NCBI GenBank assembly: GCA_045541395.1
Contig: JAZQIZ010000024.1
Coordinates: 1-64,000, forward strand
Direction of reading: 5' to 3'
From: JAZRWQ01 sp045541395
GTDB taxonomy: Bacteria; Bacillota; Clostridia; Oscillospirales; UMGS1783
Length of the DNA stretch: 64,000 nt
Of this stretch, positions 36,024-44,758 are shown piece after piece; within the stretch, counting starts at the first letter, position 1, and every line of letters begins with the position of its first letter. Position numbers and translations under genes: made by a program. The notes beneath the pieces are model-generated. The model was not told the origin of the DNA, searched no databases, and was given only the letters and a program-made list of their open reading frames with translations.

Positions 36024-36560
36024 TTAATAATTAGTAGCTCTAACTTCAAAGTATGCCTGAGGATGAGCGCATACAGGGCAAACAGTGGGAGCTTCTGCAG
36101 CAACGTGAATATGGCCGCAGTTAAGGCATTTCCACATAACAACGCCGTCCTTCTTAAATACCTTGCCTTCTTCAAGATTTTTAACTAAGGTGTTGTATCT
36201 TTCTTCGTGTTCCTTTTCAACTGCTGCAACACCGTCAAACAGCTTTGCAATATAATCAAAGCCTTCTTCTCTTGCAACCTTTGCAAATTCTGCATACATA
36301 TCGGTCCATTCATAGTTTTCGCCTGCAGCAGCATCCTTAAGGTTAGTCATGGTGTCGGGCATACCGTCGTGTAAAAGCTTAAACCAAAGCTTTGCGTGTT
36401 CCTTTTCGTTGCCGGCAGTTTCTTCAAAAATGGCTGCCATCTGATTGTAGCCTTCCTTTTTTGCCTTAGATGCATAATAACCGTATTTGGTTGCTGCCTG
36501 AGATTCGCCTGCAAATGCTGCCATTAAATTAGCTTCTGTTCTGGTTCCGTTAAGTTTCAT
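36024..36560 (-). CDS. rbr: Rubrerythrin
   Basis: 178 residues. Rubrerythrin reduces hydrogen peroxide to water in anaerobes. A four-helix diiron domain with paired ExxH motifs (EKEHAKLW, EKEHEERY) spans about 1-135. It is followed by a rubredoxin-type iron site with CLNC and CPVC at the C-terminus. Last gene of the operon perR-hrb-rbr, 36 bases after the flavin reductase-rubredoxin gene, which can pass electrons to it. Confidence 0.96.
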   Translation of the reverse strand: MKLNGTRTEANLMAAFAGESQAATKYGYYASKAKKEGYNQMAAIFEETAGNEKEHAKLWFKLLHDGMPDTMTNLKDAAAGENYEWTDMYAEFAKVAREEGFDYIAKLFDGVAAVEKEHEERYNTLVKNLEEGKVFKKDGVVMWKCLNCGHIHVAAEAPTVCPVCAHPQAYFEVRATNY

Positions 36561-36596
36561 AATAATACTCCTTTTAATTTCAATTGTATGTTTAGT

Positions 36597-37202
36597 TTAT
36601 ATTTTTTCAAAGTCTTCAGCGCCGTGTCCGCAAATAGGGCAAATATAATCCTCAGGAAGGACTTCACCGTCATATTCGTAATTGCAAATTTTGCAACGGA
36701 AGCCCTTTGCAGCGGTTGAAACAGGCTGAGGCTTTATGTTCTTATGATAGTATGCGTAGGTAACCGACGGTTTATTAGTTACGTTAAAGGCATCCAATAA
36801 ATCTGCTATAAATAAAGTGTGAGTGCCAAGGTCAACAACCTCGGTAACCTTACAGGAATATACTCCGTTTACAAAACGGTTTAAATAAATAACTCCGTTT
36901 TCAGTGTAGGGAAGATCTAAATATGCACCGGTAAATTTATCTGTGTTTTCTCCGGATTTAAAACCAAAGTTTTCAAAGAGTGAAAAAGGTGCTTCTTCGG
37001 TAAGAGAACAAATATTAAAAACGCCTGTTCTCTCGATCATACCGTGGGTGTAATTACCCTTCTGTATTGTCACAGAAACCCTTGCAGGGTTAACGGTAAC
37101 CTGCTGGAAGGTGTTTATAATACATGCATTATCTTTTCCTTCTTCTGTTGCGCAAAGTAAGAATAAACCGTAGGTTATGTTGTTTAATGCTGTCTTATCC
37201 AT
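36597..37202 (-). CDS. hrb: Flavin reductase-rubredoxin fusion (high-molecular-weight rubredoxin type)
   Basis: 201 residues. The first 150 form an FMN-binding flavin reductase-like domain (NPARVSVTIQKGNYTHGMI). The last 45 form a rubredoxin domain with CKIC and CPIC. Such Hrb proteins shuttle electrons from NAD(P)H to rubrerythrin or flavodiiron proteins in oxygen and peroxide defence. It sits between perR and rbr, three bases from perR, in keeping with that role. The start ATG is clear. Confidence 0.9.
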   Translation of the reverse strand: MDKTALNNITYGLFLLCATEEGKDNACIINTFQQVTVNPARVSVTIQKGNYTHGMIERTGVFNICSLTEEAPFSLFENFGFKSGENTDKFTGAYLDLPYTENGVIYLNRFVNGVYSCKVTEVVDLGTHTLFIADLLDAFNVTNKPSVTYAYYHKNIKPQPVSTAAKGFRCKICNYEYDGEVLPEDYICPICGHGAEDFEKI

Positions 37203-37205
37203 TTT

Positions 37206-37565
37206 TTAGCTCTCCTTTTTACATTCATCACAGGTATAATATATATTGCAATCATACTCGGAAATATTCAGATTTGCTGCTTTTTCAATAACTTTTTTTA
37301 AAGAACAAATATCTATTACCTTGCCGCAGCAAGTGCAGATAGCATGGTCATGGCAGTGAACGTTTTTATCGTATTTATCCGGCCCCTGGGCCATCTTTAT
37401 CTGAAGTATATCTCCCTCAGACACCATGATCCCAAGGTTTCGGTAAACCGTGCCCATTGCTATAGAAGGCATTTGCTCTTTTGCCCTTATATATATTTCC
37501 TCAGCGGTCATATGTATATGTGAGTTCATTATAATATCGGTTATAAGTTTACGCTGCTTAGTCAT
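37206..37565 (-). CDS. perR: Fur-family peroxide-responsive regulator (PerR-like)
   Basis: 119 residues: an N-terminal winged helix (to about 80) and a short dimerisation domain with the zinc-binding Cys pairs CTCC and CDEC. His 18 in HIHMTAEEIY and the HCHDHAICTCCGKVIDI stretch match the regulatory metal ligands of PerR, including the Asp where Fur proteins often have Glu. PerR represses peroxide-defence genes until oxidised. The operon context (flavoredoxin, rubrerythrin) and two matching boxes at its promoter support autoregulation. Confidence 0.88.
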   Translation of the reverse strand: MTKQRKLITDIIMNSHIHMTAEEIYIRAKEQMPSIAMGTVYRNLGIMVSEGDILQIKMAQGPDKYDKNVHCHDHAICTCCGKVIDICSLKKVIEKAANLNISEYDCNIYYTCDECKKES

Positions 37566-37580
37566 CTATTCACCTCAACT

Positions 37581-37603
37581 TTAAGAATAGGAATAATTCT
37601 TAA
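37581..37603 (-). promoter_or_regulatory. PerR/Fur-type box downstream of the -10 element
   Basis: A 7-1-7 inverted repeat (TAAGAAT-T-ATTCCTA on the minus strand), extended by a further TTCTTAA half-site. It covers the expected start site of the perR transcript. Confidence 0.75.
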
Positions 37604-37607
37604 TCTC

Positions 37608-37635
37608 ATTATACTTAAATTTTTGTTATTGTCAA
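37608..37635 (-). promoter_or_regulatory. Promoter of perR-hrb-rbr
   Basis: On the minus strand TTGACA (37635-37630), 16-base spacer, TATAAT (37613-37608). Near-identical boxes flank it on both sides. Confidence 0.8.
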
Positions 37636-37653
37636 TACCTTTTTGAAAAAAAA

Positions 37654-37670
37654 TTAAGAATTATTCCTAA
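37654..37670 (-). promoter_or_regulatory. PerR/Fur-type box upstream of the -35 element
   Basis: 17-base site reading TTAGGAAT-A-ATTCTTAA on the minus strand, an 8-1-8 near-palindrome matching the downstream box in inverted orientation. It overlaps the last codons of the PocR/AraC gene. Confidence 0.75.
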
Positions 37671-38478
37671 ATTTTTTATTTGTATTTCTATATTGGGTAG
37701 GAGTACAACCTATTTTCTTTTTAAACAGCCTGCAAAAATATGTATAATTAGGGATGCCAGCCTTTTCGGCGATTTCATAAACCGTATAATCGGAGTCTTG
37801 AAGTAAGTTTTTAGCCAAGGCAAGTCTTTGCTCGGTAATATATTCATTGACCGTCTTGCCTAAGTTTTCTTTAAATATATTATATAAATGGTTGGCGGAA
37901 ATATAAAACCTGTTGCATAAATAATTTATTGAAAGGTCGGTTTGCAGGTTGCTGTTAATATGCTCTATAATTTCATTGGCAAGCGGGTCATAAACAATAC
38001 GTATTGCGTTATCAAACATAACCGAAGGCAATAAAGAATATAAAGCATAAAGCTGTTTTTTTGTCATTGAAGGTACTTGTGAATATAAATTCTTAAGTAT
38101 ATCGCAATTTTTAATGTCCTTATCTGCATTATCAAAAGTTTTCGGAGATTTCTCGGAGCGTACCCGCCCCATAATTATATAGCCTACTATAGTGTCATAT
38201 TTAATTATTGGCATAGCGGCGTCATATAAACCGGCAGAGCAAATATGCCCTTCCAGTTTCTTTGAATTATTGCATTTATTTAATATATGAAAATCACATT
38301 CTTGGCATAGATTTTTATATTTTTCTGTTTTCTGCAAATGAGAACAAAAATCCTCTTTTGAAGAACAGCTTATAATTGCATTAAAGTTTGTATCCAATAC
38401 CGAAAGGCTAATTCCCGTTAATGCGTACAGGTCTTTTATAAGCGTTTCCAAACGCGCAGTATCATAACGTATAATCAT
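37654..38478 (-). CDS. AraC-family regulator with PocR sensory domain
   Basis: 274 residues. The N-terminal half is a PocR-type ligand domain with clustered Cys (CSSKEDFCSHL, CQEC, KCNN, HICSAGL), thought to sense small hydrocarbon or polyol-like ligands. The C-terminal 100 residues are a two-helix-turn-helix AraC domain (FYISANHLYNIFKENLGKTV, then CRLFKKKIGCTP). It is divergent from the EamA transporter and glycosidase-like genes and is a good candidate for their regulator. Its 3' end contains one of the PerR boxes of the next operon. Confidence 0.9.
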   Translation of the reverse strand: MIIRYDTARLETLIKDLYALTGISLSVLDTNFNAIISCSSKEDFCSHLQKTEKYKNLCQECDFHILNKCNNSKKLEGHICSAGLYDAAMPIIKYDTIVGYIIMGRVRSEKSPKTFDNADKDIKNCDILKNLYSQVPSMTKKQLYALYSLLPSVMFDNAIRIVYDPLANEIIEHINSNLQTDLSINYLCNRFYISANHLYNIFKENLGKTVNEYITEQRLALAKNLLQDSDYTVYEIAEKAGIPNYTYFCRLFKKKIGCTPTQYRNTNKKFRNNS

Positions 38479-38495
38479 TTTCTCACCCCAATAGT

Positions 38496-38524
38496 ATTGT
38501 ATTATAATTTAAAAGATAGTGCAA
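38496..38524 (-). promoter_or_regulatory. Promoter for the PocR/AraC gene
   Basis: On the minus strand TTGCAC (38524-38519), 17-base spacer, TACAAT (38501-38496). Confidence 0.6.
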
Positions 38525-38543
38525 TAATGCGGTAAGATATTTT

Positions 38544-38572
38544 ATTGTAATTTATATGAGAAATGCTAAAAT
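38544..38572 (+). promoter_or_regulatory. Promoter for the EamA transporter and glycosidase-like genes
   Basis: TTGTAA at 38544-38549, 17-base spacer, TAAAAT at 38567-38572 with an extended TGC. Confidence 0.65.
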
Positions 38573-38605
38573 GTATCCAAGAATATAAAGTTTTTGAGGT
38601 CTATC

Positions 38606-39454
38606 GTGGAAATATTTTATTTACTGTTTATTATTTTCGGGGTTTCAGGGCAGAGTGTCCTTAAAAAAATGTATTCAGGAAAAACGCAGAGTAAGGGATT
38701 GTATACATATTCACTTATAACCGTGTTGACGGCGCTAATATTCTTTTTGGTAACTTCAAAGAATTTGCAATGGAATGCTGCTCTTATTTCTTATTCTGTT
38801 CTGTTTGCTATCTCTTACTGCGCCGCAACTGTTTTCGGTATTCTTGCAATAGCCTGCGGCCCTCTTTCTCTCACAAGCCTTATCACTTCCTTTTCTTTAA
38901 TGATTCCAACCTTTTACGGATTACTGTTTTTAAATGAGCCCGTTTCTTTCGGTTTGATCCCCGGGCTTGTTCTTCTGAGTATATCTATGGTGCTTATAAA
39001 TAAAAGGGAAAAGAACATGGCGGTTAATTTAAAATGGCTTATCTTCGTGCTTTTGGCATTTGTAGGCAACGGAATGTGCTCCGTAATGCAAAAAGCACAG
39101 CAGAAAGCTTTTGACGGCAGTTATAAAAACGAATTTATGATAACAGCTCTTATTGTAGTAGCCGTAATAATATTTTTTATGTCCTTTCTCAAGGAGCGTA
39201 AAGAATATAAAAATTATATAAAAAACGGCGCTGTTTCGGCTTTTTTCAACGGTCTGCTCAATGGTTCTGTAAACCTGTTTACAATGATATTGTCCGGGCT
39301 TATATCAGTTTCTTTAATGTTCCCCTTAATTTCGGTAGGCGGAATTGTTGTCACCTTCATAATTTCAAAAGTCTTTTATAAGGAAAAGCTTTCCAAAACA
39401 CAGCATTTGGGATTTATTTTCGGTATTGCCGCTATTGTATTTCTTAATATATAA
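38606..39454 (+). CDS. EamA/DMT-superfamily transporter
   Basis: 282 residues with about ten membrane helices in two EamA-like halves; conserved PLSLTSLITSFSLMIPTFYG and the matching second-half LISVSLMFPLISVGGI. Drug/metabolite transporters move small metabolites. The start is GTG at 38606 with GAGG six bases upstream; an in-frame TTG at 38594 overlaps that site. Fifteen bases upstream of the glycosidase-like gene, so it may carry that enzyme's substrate or product. Confidence 0.85.
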   Translation: MEIFYLLFIIFGVSGQSVLKKMYSGKTQSKGLYTYSLITVLTALIFFLVTSKNLQWNAALISYSVLFAISYCAATVFGILAIACGPLSLTSLITSFSLMIPTFYGLLFLNEPVSFGLIPGLVLLSISMVLINKREKNMAVNLKWLIFVLLAFVGNGMCSVMQKAQQKAFDGSYKNEFMITALIVVAVIIFFMSFLKERKEYKNYIKNGAVSAFFNGLLNGSVNLFTMILSGLISVSLMFPLISVGGIVVTFIISKVFYKEKLSKTQHLGFIFGIAAIVFLNI

Positions 39455-39469
39455 AAGGAGAGAAAATCT

Positions 39470-41278
39470 ATGAACGAACCTGCATTATGGCTAAGACCCA
39501 AAACTACCCGTAGGCATCTCCATCCGCCCCGCTCAGAGCGTCTGTTTTCTCATTGGATTGAAGGTAAGTTTATTTTCGGTGAGGTTGAAGCGCGGCGCGA
39601 TAGCTGGGAATACCATGCCGACCTTATAAACTGCGGCGTCTGGCTTTTAGGTGACGGTAAGCAGTTTGATTATAAGAATGTAAAACATATTACTACAGAA
39701 AACGGTGCTCCCATTCACGGTATAGTTCATAACTGGGACGGCATTTCTATAACCGAAGAAGCTTTTTGCAATACTGTGAGAAAAAGCACCTGTTTTGTCA
39801 GGATCATTCTTAAGAATACTACCAATGTCCCCGTAAGCAGAGTGCTGAATATGATTCTGGCTACCGGTAAAGAAAGCGAAATAGTATTCGGCGGCGCCGA
39901 TGGCTACAGCACTTACTCTCCCACCATAGAAACCTGGAGAGCGCAGAAAAAATTATGGCGAAAAGAAAAAGGTGTTTATACCGACGGATATAGAGTGCTC
40001 TCGGTAAAAACAAGTCTTTCAAATGAATGGATCGAAAAGGAAAACCAAATAAATTTCAATGTAAAACTTATGCCGGGTGAAAAAGCCGTAATTGAATTTT
40101 CTTTGGATTGCGGCGAAGTAAAAGAGTTTAATTATGACAAAGAAAAGAAATTAACCGAAGCCTTTTGGGAAAAAGAAATGGCAAGGCTCAATAAACTGCC
40201 CGCAGGAATTGCAAATGACCCTGAAAAACTGAAAATGGTGCGCCATTTAACTGCGCAGATTCTGCAGTGCTTTGCGTATTCCGTAGGCTCCGATTATCTT
40301 CTGCCGCGGCAAGGCGGCCTTATGTGCATTATATGGCCTACCGAAGCTTATGCCGAGCTTGAAGCCTTAGGCAAAATAGGCAATTTTAATGAGTATATTG
40401 AAGATGTTATTTCAACCTACTTTGATGAAATGCAAAATGAAGAGGGTGAAATAATAAATATAGGCGTAGAATGGGCAAGTGTTACCTCTTCGGTTTTATA
40501 TACCTTTGCCCACTACTGTATGGACAGTAATAAAGAATTTTATTATAAGTATCGTGATAAGGCATTTAAAGCTTTAAAATGGATAGAAAAGACCCGTAAT
40601 TCCACAAACAATACAGAAGGATTGTACGGCGGAATGTTCCCTCCCTTGCGCAGTAACGACTGGGAACAGGTTTTCCAGGGCAATAATGATCCCTTTATTC
40701 TTATGGGCGAAAAGGCAGTGGTTCAGCTTACCGAATTTATGAATGCCCCCGAAAAAGATTGGGTTATAAAAGAGTATGAAAATTACCTTACCTGCGTAAA
40801 AGGCCATTATAAAAATTATTTCGATTCACAGAAAGATAAGGATGAGCTACGCATTCCCCTTTGCCCCGACGGTAACGATGCTGTGCTCGTAGAAAACTTT
40901 TATCCGCTTTTATATCAAGGTCGTTTTGTATGGTCGGGAATTGTAGAAGACGAAAAAGATATACGAAGAGTATATAAATATATGATTAATCACGGTATCT
41001 CAAAAGACGGATTTTACGGCCATATGCCGTATCCCGACGGGAATAACCATATCTGGTATATGAGCGCCCCCGATTACTTTTGGTTCCTTATTTGGGATAG
41101 TTTAGGTGAAAGAGAAAAAATGGCGCAGATTTTAGAGCATCAAATAAAATTTGCTATGACAGAAGAATATTATATGATAGAGCGCTATGCCGATAATGAC
41201 CCGTATTTCGTTCCCTGGAGCCCCAACGCCAGCGCAAGCGGCAGAACGATCCTTATGCTTTTGGAAATGAATAAATAA
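39470..41278 (+). CDS. Six-hairpin glycosidase-like protein
   Basis: 602 residues, no signal peptide. The N-terminal 230 residues look like a beta-sandwich. The rest is rich in helices with conserved aromatic and acidic patches (LLPRQGGLMCIIWPTEAY, GVEWASVTSSVLY, GGMFPPLRSNDWE, GHMPYPDGNNHIWYMSAPDY), the pattern of (alpha/alpha)6 glycoside hydrolases. I cannot assign a GH family or substrate. GGAGAG precedes the ATG. It shares a transcript with the EamA transporter. Confidence 0.7.
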   Translation: MNEPALWLRPKTTRRHLHPPRSERLFSHWIEGKFIFGEVEARRDSWEYHADLINCGVWLLGDGKQFDYKNVKHITTENGAPIHGIVHNWDGISITEEAFCNTVRKSTCFVRIILKNTTNVPVSRVLNMILATGKESEIVFGGADGYSTYSPTIETWRAQKKLWRKEKGVYTDGYRVLSVKTSLSNEWIEKENQINFNVKLMPGEKAVIEFSLDCGEVKEFNYDKEKKLTEAFWEKEMARLNKLPAGIANDPEKLKMVRHLTAQILQCFAYSVGSDYLLPRQGGLMCIIWPTEAYAELEALGKIGNFNEYIEDVISTYFDEMQNEEGEIINIGVEWASVTSSVLYTFAHYCMDSNKEFYYKYRDKAFKALKWIEKTRNSTNNTEGLYGGMFPPLRSNDWEQVFQGNNDPFILMGEKAVVQLTEFMNAPEKDWVIKEYENYLTCVKGHYKNYFDSQKDKDELRIPLCPDGNDAVLVENFYPLLYQGRFVWSGIVEDEKDIRRVYKYMINHGISKDGFYGHMPYPDGNNHIWYMSAPDYFWFLIWDSLGEREKMAQILEHQIKFAMTEEYYMIERYADNDPYFVPWSPNASASGRTILMLLEMNK

Positions 41279-41283
41279 AGTAA

Positions 41284-41316
41284 ACCCCGTATTCATTAGG
41301 AATACGGGGTCATTTT
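41284..41316. terminator. Terminator between glycosidase-like gene and glnS
   Basis: ACCCCGTATTC at 41284-41294 and its complement at 41300-41310, T run on the + strand; weaker tail on the minus strand. Confidence 0.82.
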
Positions 41317-42974
41317 TACTTATTCTTTTTAGCGAAGCTGTCCTTTAAGGTAACTATTCTGTTGAATACTTCGGGATCTTTTGTATCCTTGCAGTAATAA
41401 CCGCTGCGTACAAACTGGAACTTCTCGCCGGGGGCAACATCCTTGAGGGATGCTTCAAAGAAGCAGTTAGTGTATTCCTTAAGGGATTCTTTGTTTATAT
41501 AATCCTTATAGTCTTCGCCTTCGGGAATATCGTTAATATTAGGAATGGTAAACAGCTTATCGTAAACCTTAACCTTGCCGGGTACCGCATGCTTTGCGCT
41601 GAGCCAATGAATAGTACCGCGAACCTTACGGCCGTCAGCAGGCATATTTGCACCGGTTTCAATATCTGCGGTGCATTTAATTTCGGTAATGTTGCCGCTT
41701 TCGTCCTTAACTATTTCGTTGCACTTGATAATATAAGCGCCCATAAGTCTTACTTCGCCTTCAGGCTTAAGTCTGTGGAACTTTGGTGGGGGAACTTCGG
41801 CAAAGTCTTCTCTTTCAATATAAACTGTGTTGGTGAAGGGTACCTGTCTTACGCCTGCTTCAGGATCTTCCGGATTATTAGGCAGGGTAAAATATTCAAC
41901 CTTATCTTCAGGGAAGTTGGTTATTGTAAGCTTAATAGGATCAAGCACTGCGATCCTGCGCTGAGCTTCCTTACCTAATCTGTTTCTTATGCAATGTTCC
42001 AAAAGCTCAATATCAACAATGCTGTTCGCTTTGGCAACGCCTGCAGTTTCAACAAAGTCAAAAATAGCTTCGGGAGTATAGCCTCTTCTTCTTAAACCGC
42101 AAAGAGTCGGCATTCTGGGGTCATCCCAACCGTCAACGTAATGGCCTTCAACAAGCTCTCTTAAATATCTCTTACTCATTACGGTGTAGGTAATATTAAG
42201 ACGGGCAAATTCTCTCTGCTTGGGTCTTGGATCAAAGCCAATGTTATCTACAACCCAGTCGTATAACGGACGGTGATTTTCAAATTCAAGGGAACATAAG
42301 GAGTGGGTAATACCCTCCAGAGCGTCCTGAATGGGGTGAGCAAAGTCATACATAGGATAAATGCACCATTTATCACCCTGTCTGTGATGGCTTGCGTGTA
42401 ATATGCGGTAAATTACAGGGTCACGCATATTCATATTGGGGCTGGCAAGATCGATCTTAGCTCTCAGAGTAAGCTCACCGTTCTGATATTTGCCTTCCTT
42501 CATTTCCTCAAAAAGGCGAAGGTTTTCTTCGATAGAACGGTCTCTGCACTTACTGGGCTTACCGGGTTCGGTAAGAGTGCCGCGGTATTCGCGCATTTGA
42601 TCCTGGGTAAGGTCGCAAACGTAAGCCTTGCCTTCTTTTATAAGCTTAACAGCATATTCGTAGCACTTATCGAAATAGTCGGAGCCGTAAAAAATGCCGC
42701 CGTCAGGGTTAGCGCCTAACCAAAGAATATCCTCTTTAATAGAGTTAACGTATTCATCGTCTTCTCTTACAGGGTTGGTGTCATCGTAACGAAGATTAAA
42801 CTTGCCGCCGTATTTCTTAGCGGTGGAATAGTTTATCCATATTGCCTTAGCTGAACCAATATGAAGGTAGCCGTTAGGTTCAGGCGGGAAACGGGTGTGT
42901 ATTTCTTTTACGTACCCTTCTTTAAGGTCCTCATCAATTATATCGTGTATAAAATTAGAATAGGTCTCTTCCAT
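41316..42974 (-). CDS. glnS: Glutamine-tRNA ligase
   Basis: 552 residues from the ATG at 42974, fixed by AGGAGG upstream; a longer in-frame start lies inside gltX. Class I synthetase with the HIGH-type motif PPEPNGYLHIGSAKA (residues 30-44) and the KMSKS-type VMSKRYL. It has the anticodon-binding beta-barrels typical of GlnRS (GEVRLMGAYIIKC, RKVRGTIHWLS). It charges tRNA-Gln directly. Ten bases behind gltX in one operon; glnS is less widespread in Bacillota than the GatCAB route. Confidence 0.96.
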   Translation of the reverse strand: MEETYSNFIHDIIDEDLKEGYVKEIHTRFPPEPNGYLHIGSAKAIWINYSTAKKYGGKFNLRYDDTNPVREDDEYVNSIKEDILWLGANPDGGIFYGSDYFDKCYEYAVKLIKEGKAYVCDLTQDQMREYRGTLTEPGKPSKCRDRSIEENLRLFEEMKEGKYQNGELTLRAKIDLASPNMNMRDPVIYRILHASHHRQGDKWCIYPMYDFAHPIQDALEGITHSLCSLEFENHRPLYDWVVDNIGFDPRPKQREFARLNITYTVMSKRYLRELVEGHYVDGWDDPRMPTLCGLRRRGYTPEAIFDFVETAGVAKANSIVDIELLEHCIRNRLGKEAQRRIAVLDPIKLTITNFPEDKVEYFTLPNNPEDPEAGVRQVPFTNTVYIEREDFAEVPPPKFHRLKPEGEVRLMGAYIIKCNEIVKDESGNITEIKCTADIETGANMPADGRKVRGTIHWLSAKHAVPGKVKVYDKLFTIPNINDIPEGEDYKDYINKESLKEYTNCFFEASLKDVAPGEKFQFVRSGYYCKDTKDPEVFNRIVTLKDSFAKKNK

Positions 42975-42984
42975 AGTGACCTCC

Positions 42985-44628
42985 TTATATATTTTCCAAG
43001 GCTTTGTTAAGTCTTGCAATAATTCTTTCTTTGCCTAAGATCTGCATTACCGCAAACATATCGGGAGAGTTTGTTTTGCCGGTAACCGCAACTCTTAACA
43101 TACCGCTTATATCGCCAACGTGGCCTTTATAACTTTCAGGGGCTGCCTTATACATTTTAGTCTCAGGTGCATATCCGAGTTTCTCTGCCAGGCCCTTAAT
43201 ACTGTCAAACCACATAGTCTGATCATCTTCGGGATTGTAAATATTCTTATACTGCTCAAATACCTGCTTGATATCGGCCTTGTCATAAGGTTCAAGACCT
43301 GAATAGTCAGGGGTAAAAAGCTCGTCATAGAAAAAGCCCATATAATCCTTGGCTTCGCTCCAGATAGCAATATCCTTTCTGGGCTTCTTGCCGCCGCGAC
43401 CAATATTTAATATGGCACGGGCATACTCAGCATCTTTAGAAAGAAGCTCATAAAACTCGCCGTCATAATCCTTAGCCCAGTCTGTAAGCTTTTCGTAAAC
43501 CTCACAGGCTGTCATACGAGAAACAGTGTTTTTGCAAATATCAATAAGCTTGTCCCCATCAAACAGTGAGCCGGAAGCCGACATCTTCTTAATAGAGAAG
43601 GGGAATTCCTCGTAGGATTTATCGGGGTTAGCCATACGCCACTCTTCGTAGTTTGAGTTAAGGAGAGTCATAACGTATTCGGTAATGCATTCGGGGGCGT
43701 AGCCGTTCTTCTGATAATCGGAAACACTTGCTTCCTTGTCTCTCTTGGAAAGCTTTTTCTTGGAACCGTTCTCAAGCTTCATAAGCTGTGAAATATGCAG
43801 ATATTTAGGAGTCTTAAAGCCCAGAGCCTTAAAAAGCTGTACGTGGAAAGGTAAAGAGGGAAGCCATTCTTCGCCTCTTACAACGTGGGTAGTACCCATA
43901 AGACGGTCATCCACTGCGTGAGCAAAATGGTAGGTAGGAATACCGTCACTCTTTAAAAGCACGTGGTCAATATGATTTTCGGTTATTTCAAGGTTGCCCT
44001 TTACAAGATCGGTAAACTTAATTTTGTTTTCCACACTGCCCTCGCTTTTAAAGCGGATAACAAAGGGGAGCCCTGCATTAAGCTTTTCCTTTACGGTTTC
44101 AAGGTCAGCGGCTCTATATACAGCCCATTTGCCGTAATAACCGGGATCTGCGTTAATAGCTTCCTGCTCGTTTCTTATTTTTTCAAGCTCCTCTTCGGTG
44201 CAGAAGCAGGGGTAAGCCTTGCCTTCGCTAATAAGCTTTTTGGCGTAAGCCTGATAAATATCTGCTCTTTCGCTTTGACGGTAGGGGCCGTAATCACCGG
44301 TCTCTTTATCTATTCCTGCGCCTTCATCAAAGGATATCTTAAAATAGTTGTAAGTATTAATAAGGTTTTCCACAGCGCCTTCAACCTTACGCTTGTTATC
44401 GGTATCCTCTATTCTTAAATAGAAAATTCCGCCGCCTTGATGAGCAAGTCTTTCGCAAACGCGGGTAGGAAGCAAACTGCCGAAATGCACAAAGCCTGTA
44501 GGGCTGGGAGCAAAACGGGTAACCTTGGCGCCTTCTGCAAGGTTTCTTGCGGGATACTTTTCTTCAATTTCTTCTACTGTATATTTAGGGTTGGGATACA
44601 GCAGATCTGCAAGAGCTTGGTAATCCAT
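42985..44628 (-). CDS. gltX: Glutamate-tRNA ligase
   Basis: 547 residues, longer than the usual bacterial GluRS (about 470-490). HIGH-type motif FAPSPTGFVHFGSLLPTRV is at about 39-57, and the KMSKS-type KKLSKRDKEASV at about 290. It charges tRNA-Glu. The N-terminal 35 residues before the HIGH region are an extension. First gene of the gltX-glnS operon, with its own promoter. With both synthetases adjacent, Glu and Gln charging is co-controlled. Confidence 0.95.
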   Translation of the reverse strand: MDYQALADLLYPNPKYTVEEIEEKYPARNLAEGAKVTRFAPSPTGFVHFGSLLPTRVCERLAHQGGGIFYLRIEDTDNKRKVEGAVENLINTYNYFKISFDEGAGIDKETGDYGPYRQSERADIYQAYAKKLISEGKAYPCFCTEEELEKIRNEQEAINADPGYYGKWAVYRAADLETVKEKLNAGLPFVIRFKSEGSVENKIKFTDLVKGNLEITENHIDHVLLKSDGIPTYHFAHAVDDRLMGTTHVVRGEEWLPSLPFHVQLFKALGFKTPKYLHISQLMKLENGSKKKLSKRDKEASVSDYQKNGYAPECITEYVMTLLNSNYEEWRMANPDKSYEEFPFSIKKMSASGSLFDGDKLIDICKNTVSRMTACEVYEKLTDWAKDYDGEFYELLSKDAEYARAILNIGRGGKKPRKDIAIWSEAKDYMGFFYDELFTPDYSGLEPYDKADIKQVFEQYKNIYNPEDDQTMWFDSIKGLAEKLGYAPETKMYKAAPESYKGHVGDISGMLRVAVTGKTNSPDMFAVMQILGKERIIARLNKALENI

Positions 44629-44664
44629 ATAATTAACATCCTTATAATATATTAATAATAACTA

Positions 44665-44693
44665 ATAATACCATAAAAATTCTCGATTTTCAA
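44665..44693 (-). promoter_or_regulatory. Promoter for gltX-glnS
   Basis: On the minus strand TTGAAA (44693-44688), 17-base spacer, TATTAT (44670-44665) with TGG extension. Confidence 0.7.
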
Positions 44694-44713
44694 TATTCAA
44701 TATATTATTAAAG

Positions 44714-44742
44714 TTGATTTAAGCCTAAATTTATGCTAATAT
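44714..44742 (+). promoter_or_regulatory. Promoter for the SDR and DUF6472-like genes
   Basis: TTGATT at 44714-44719, 17-base spacer, TAATAT at 44737-44742 with TGC extension. Confidence 0.6.
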
Positions 44743-44758
44743 AATTTCGGTGATGTAA

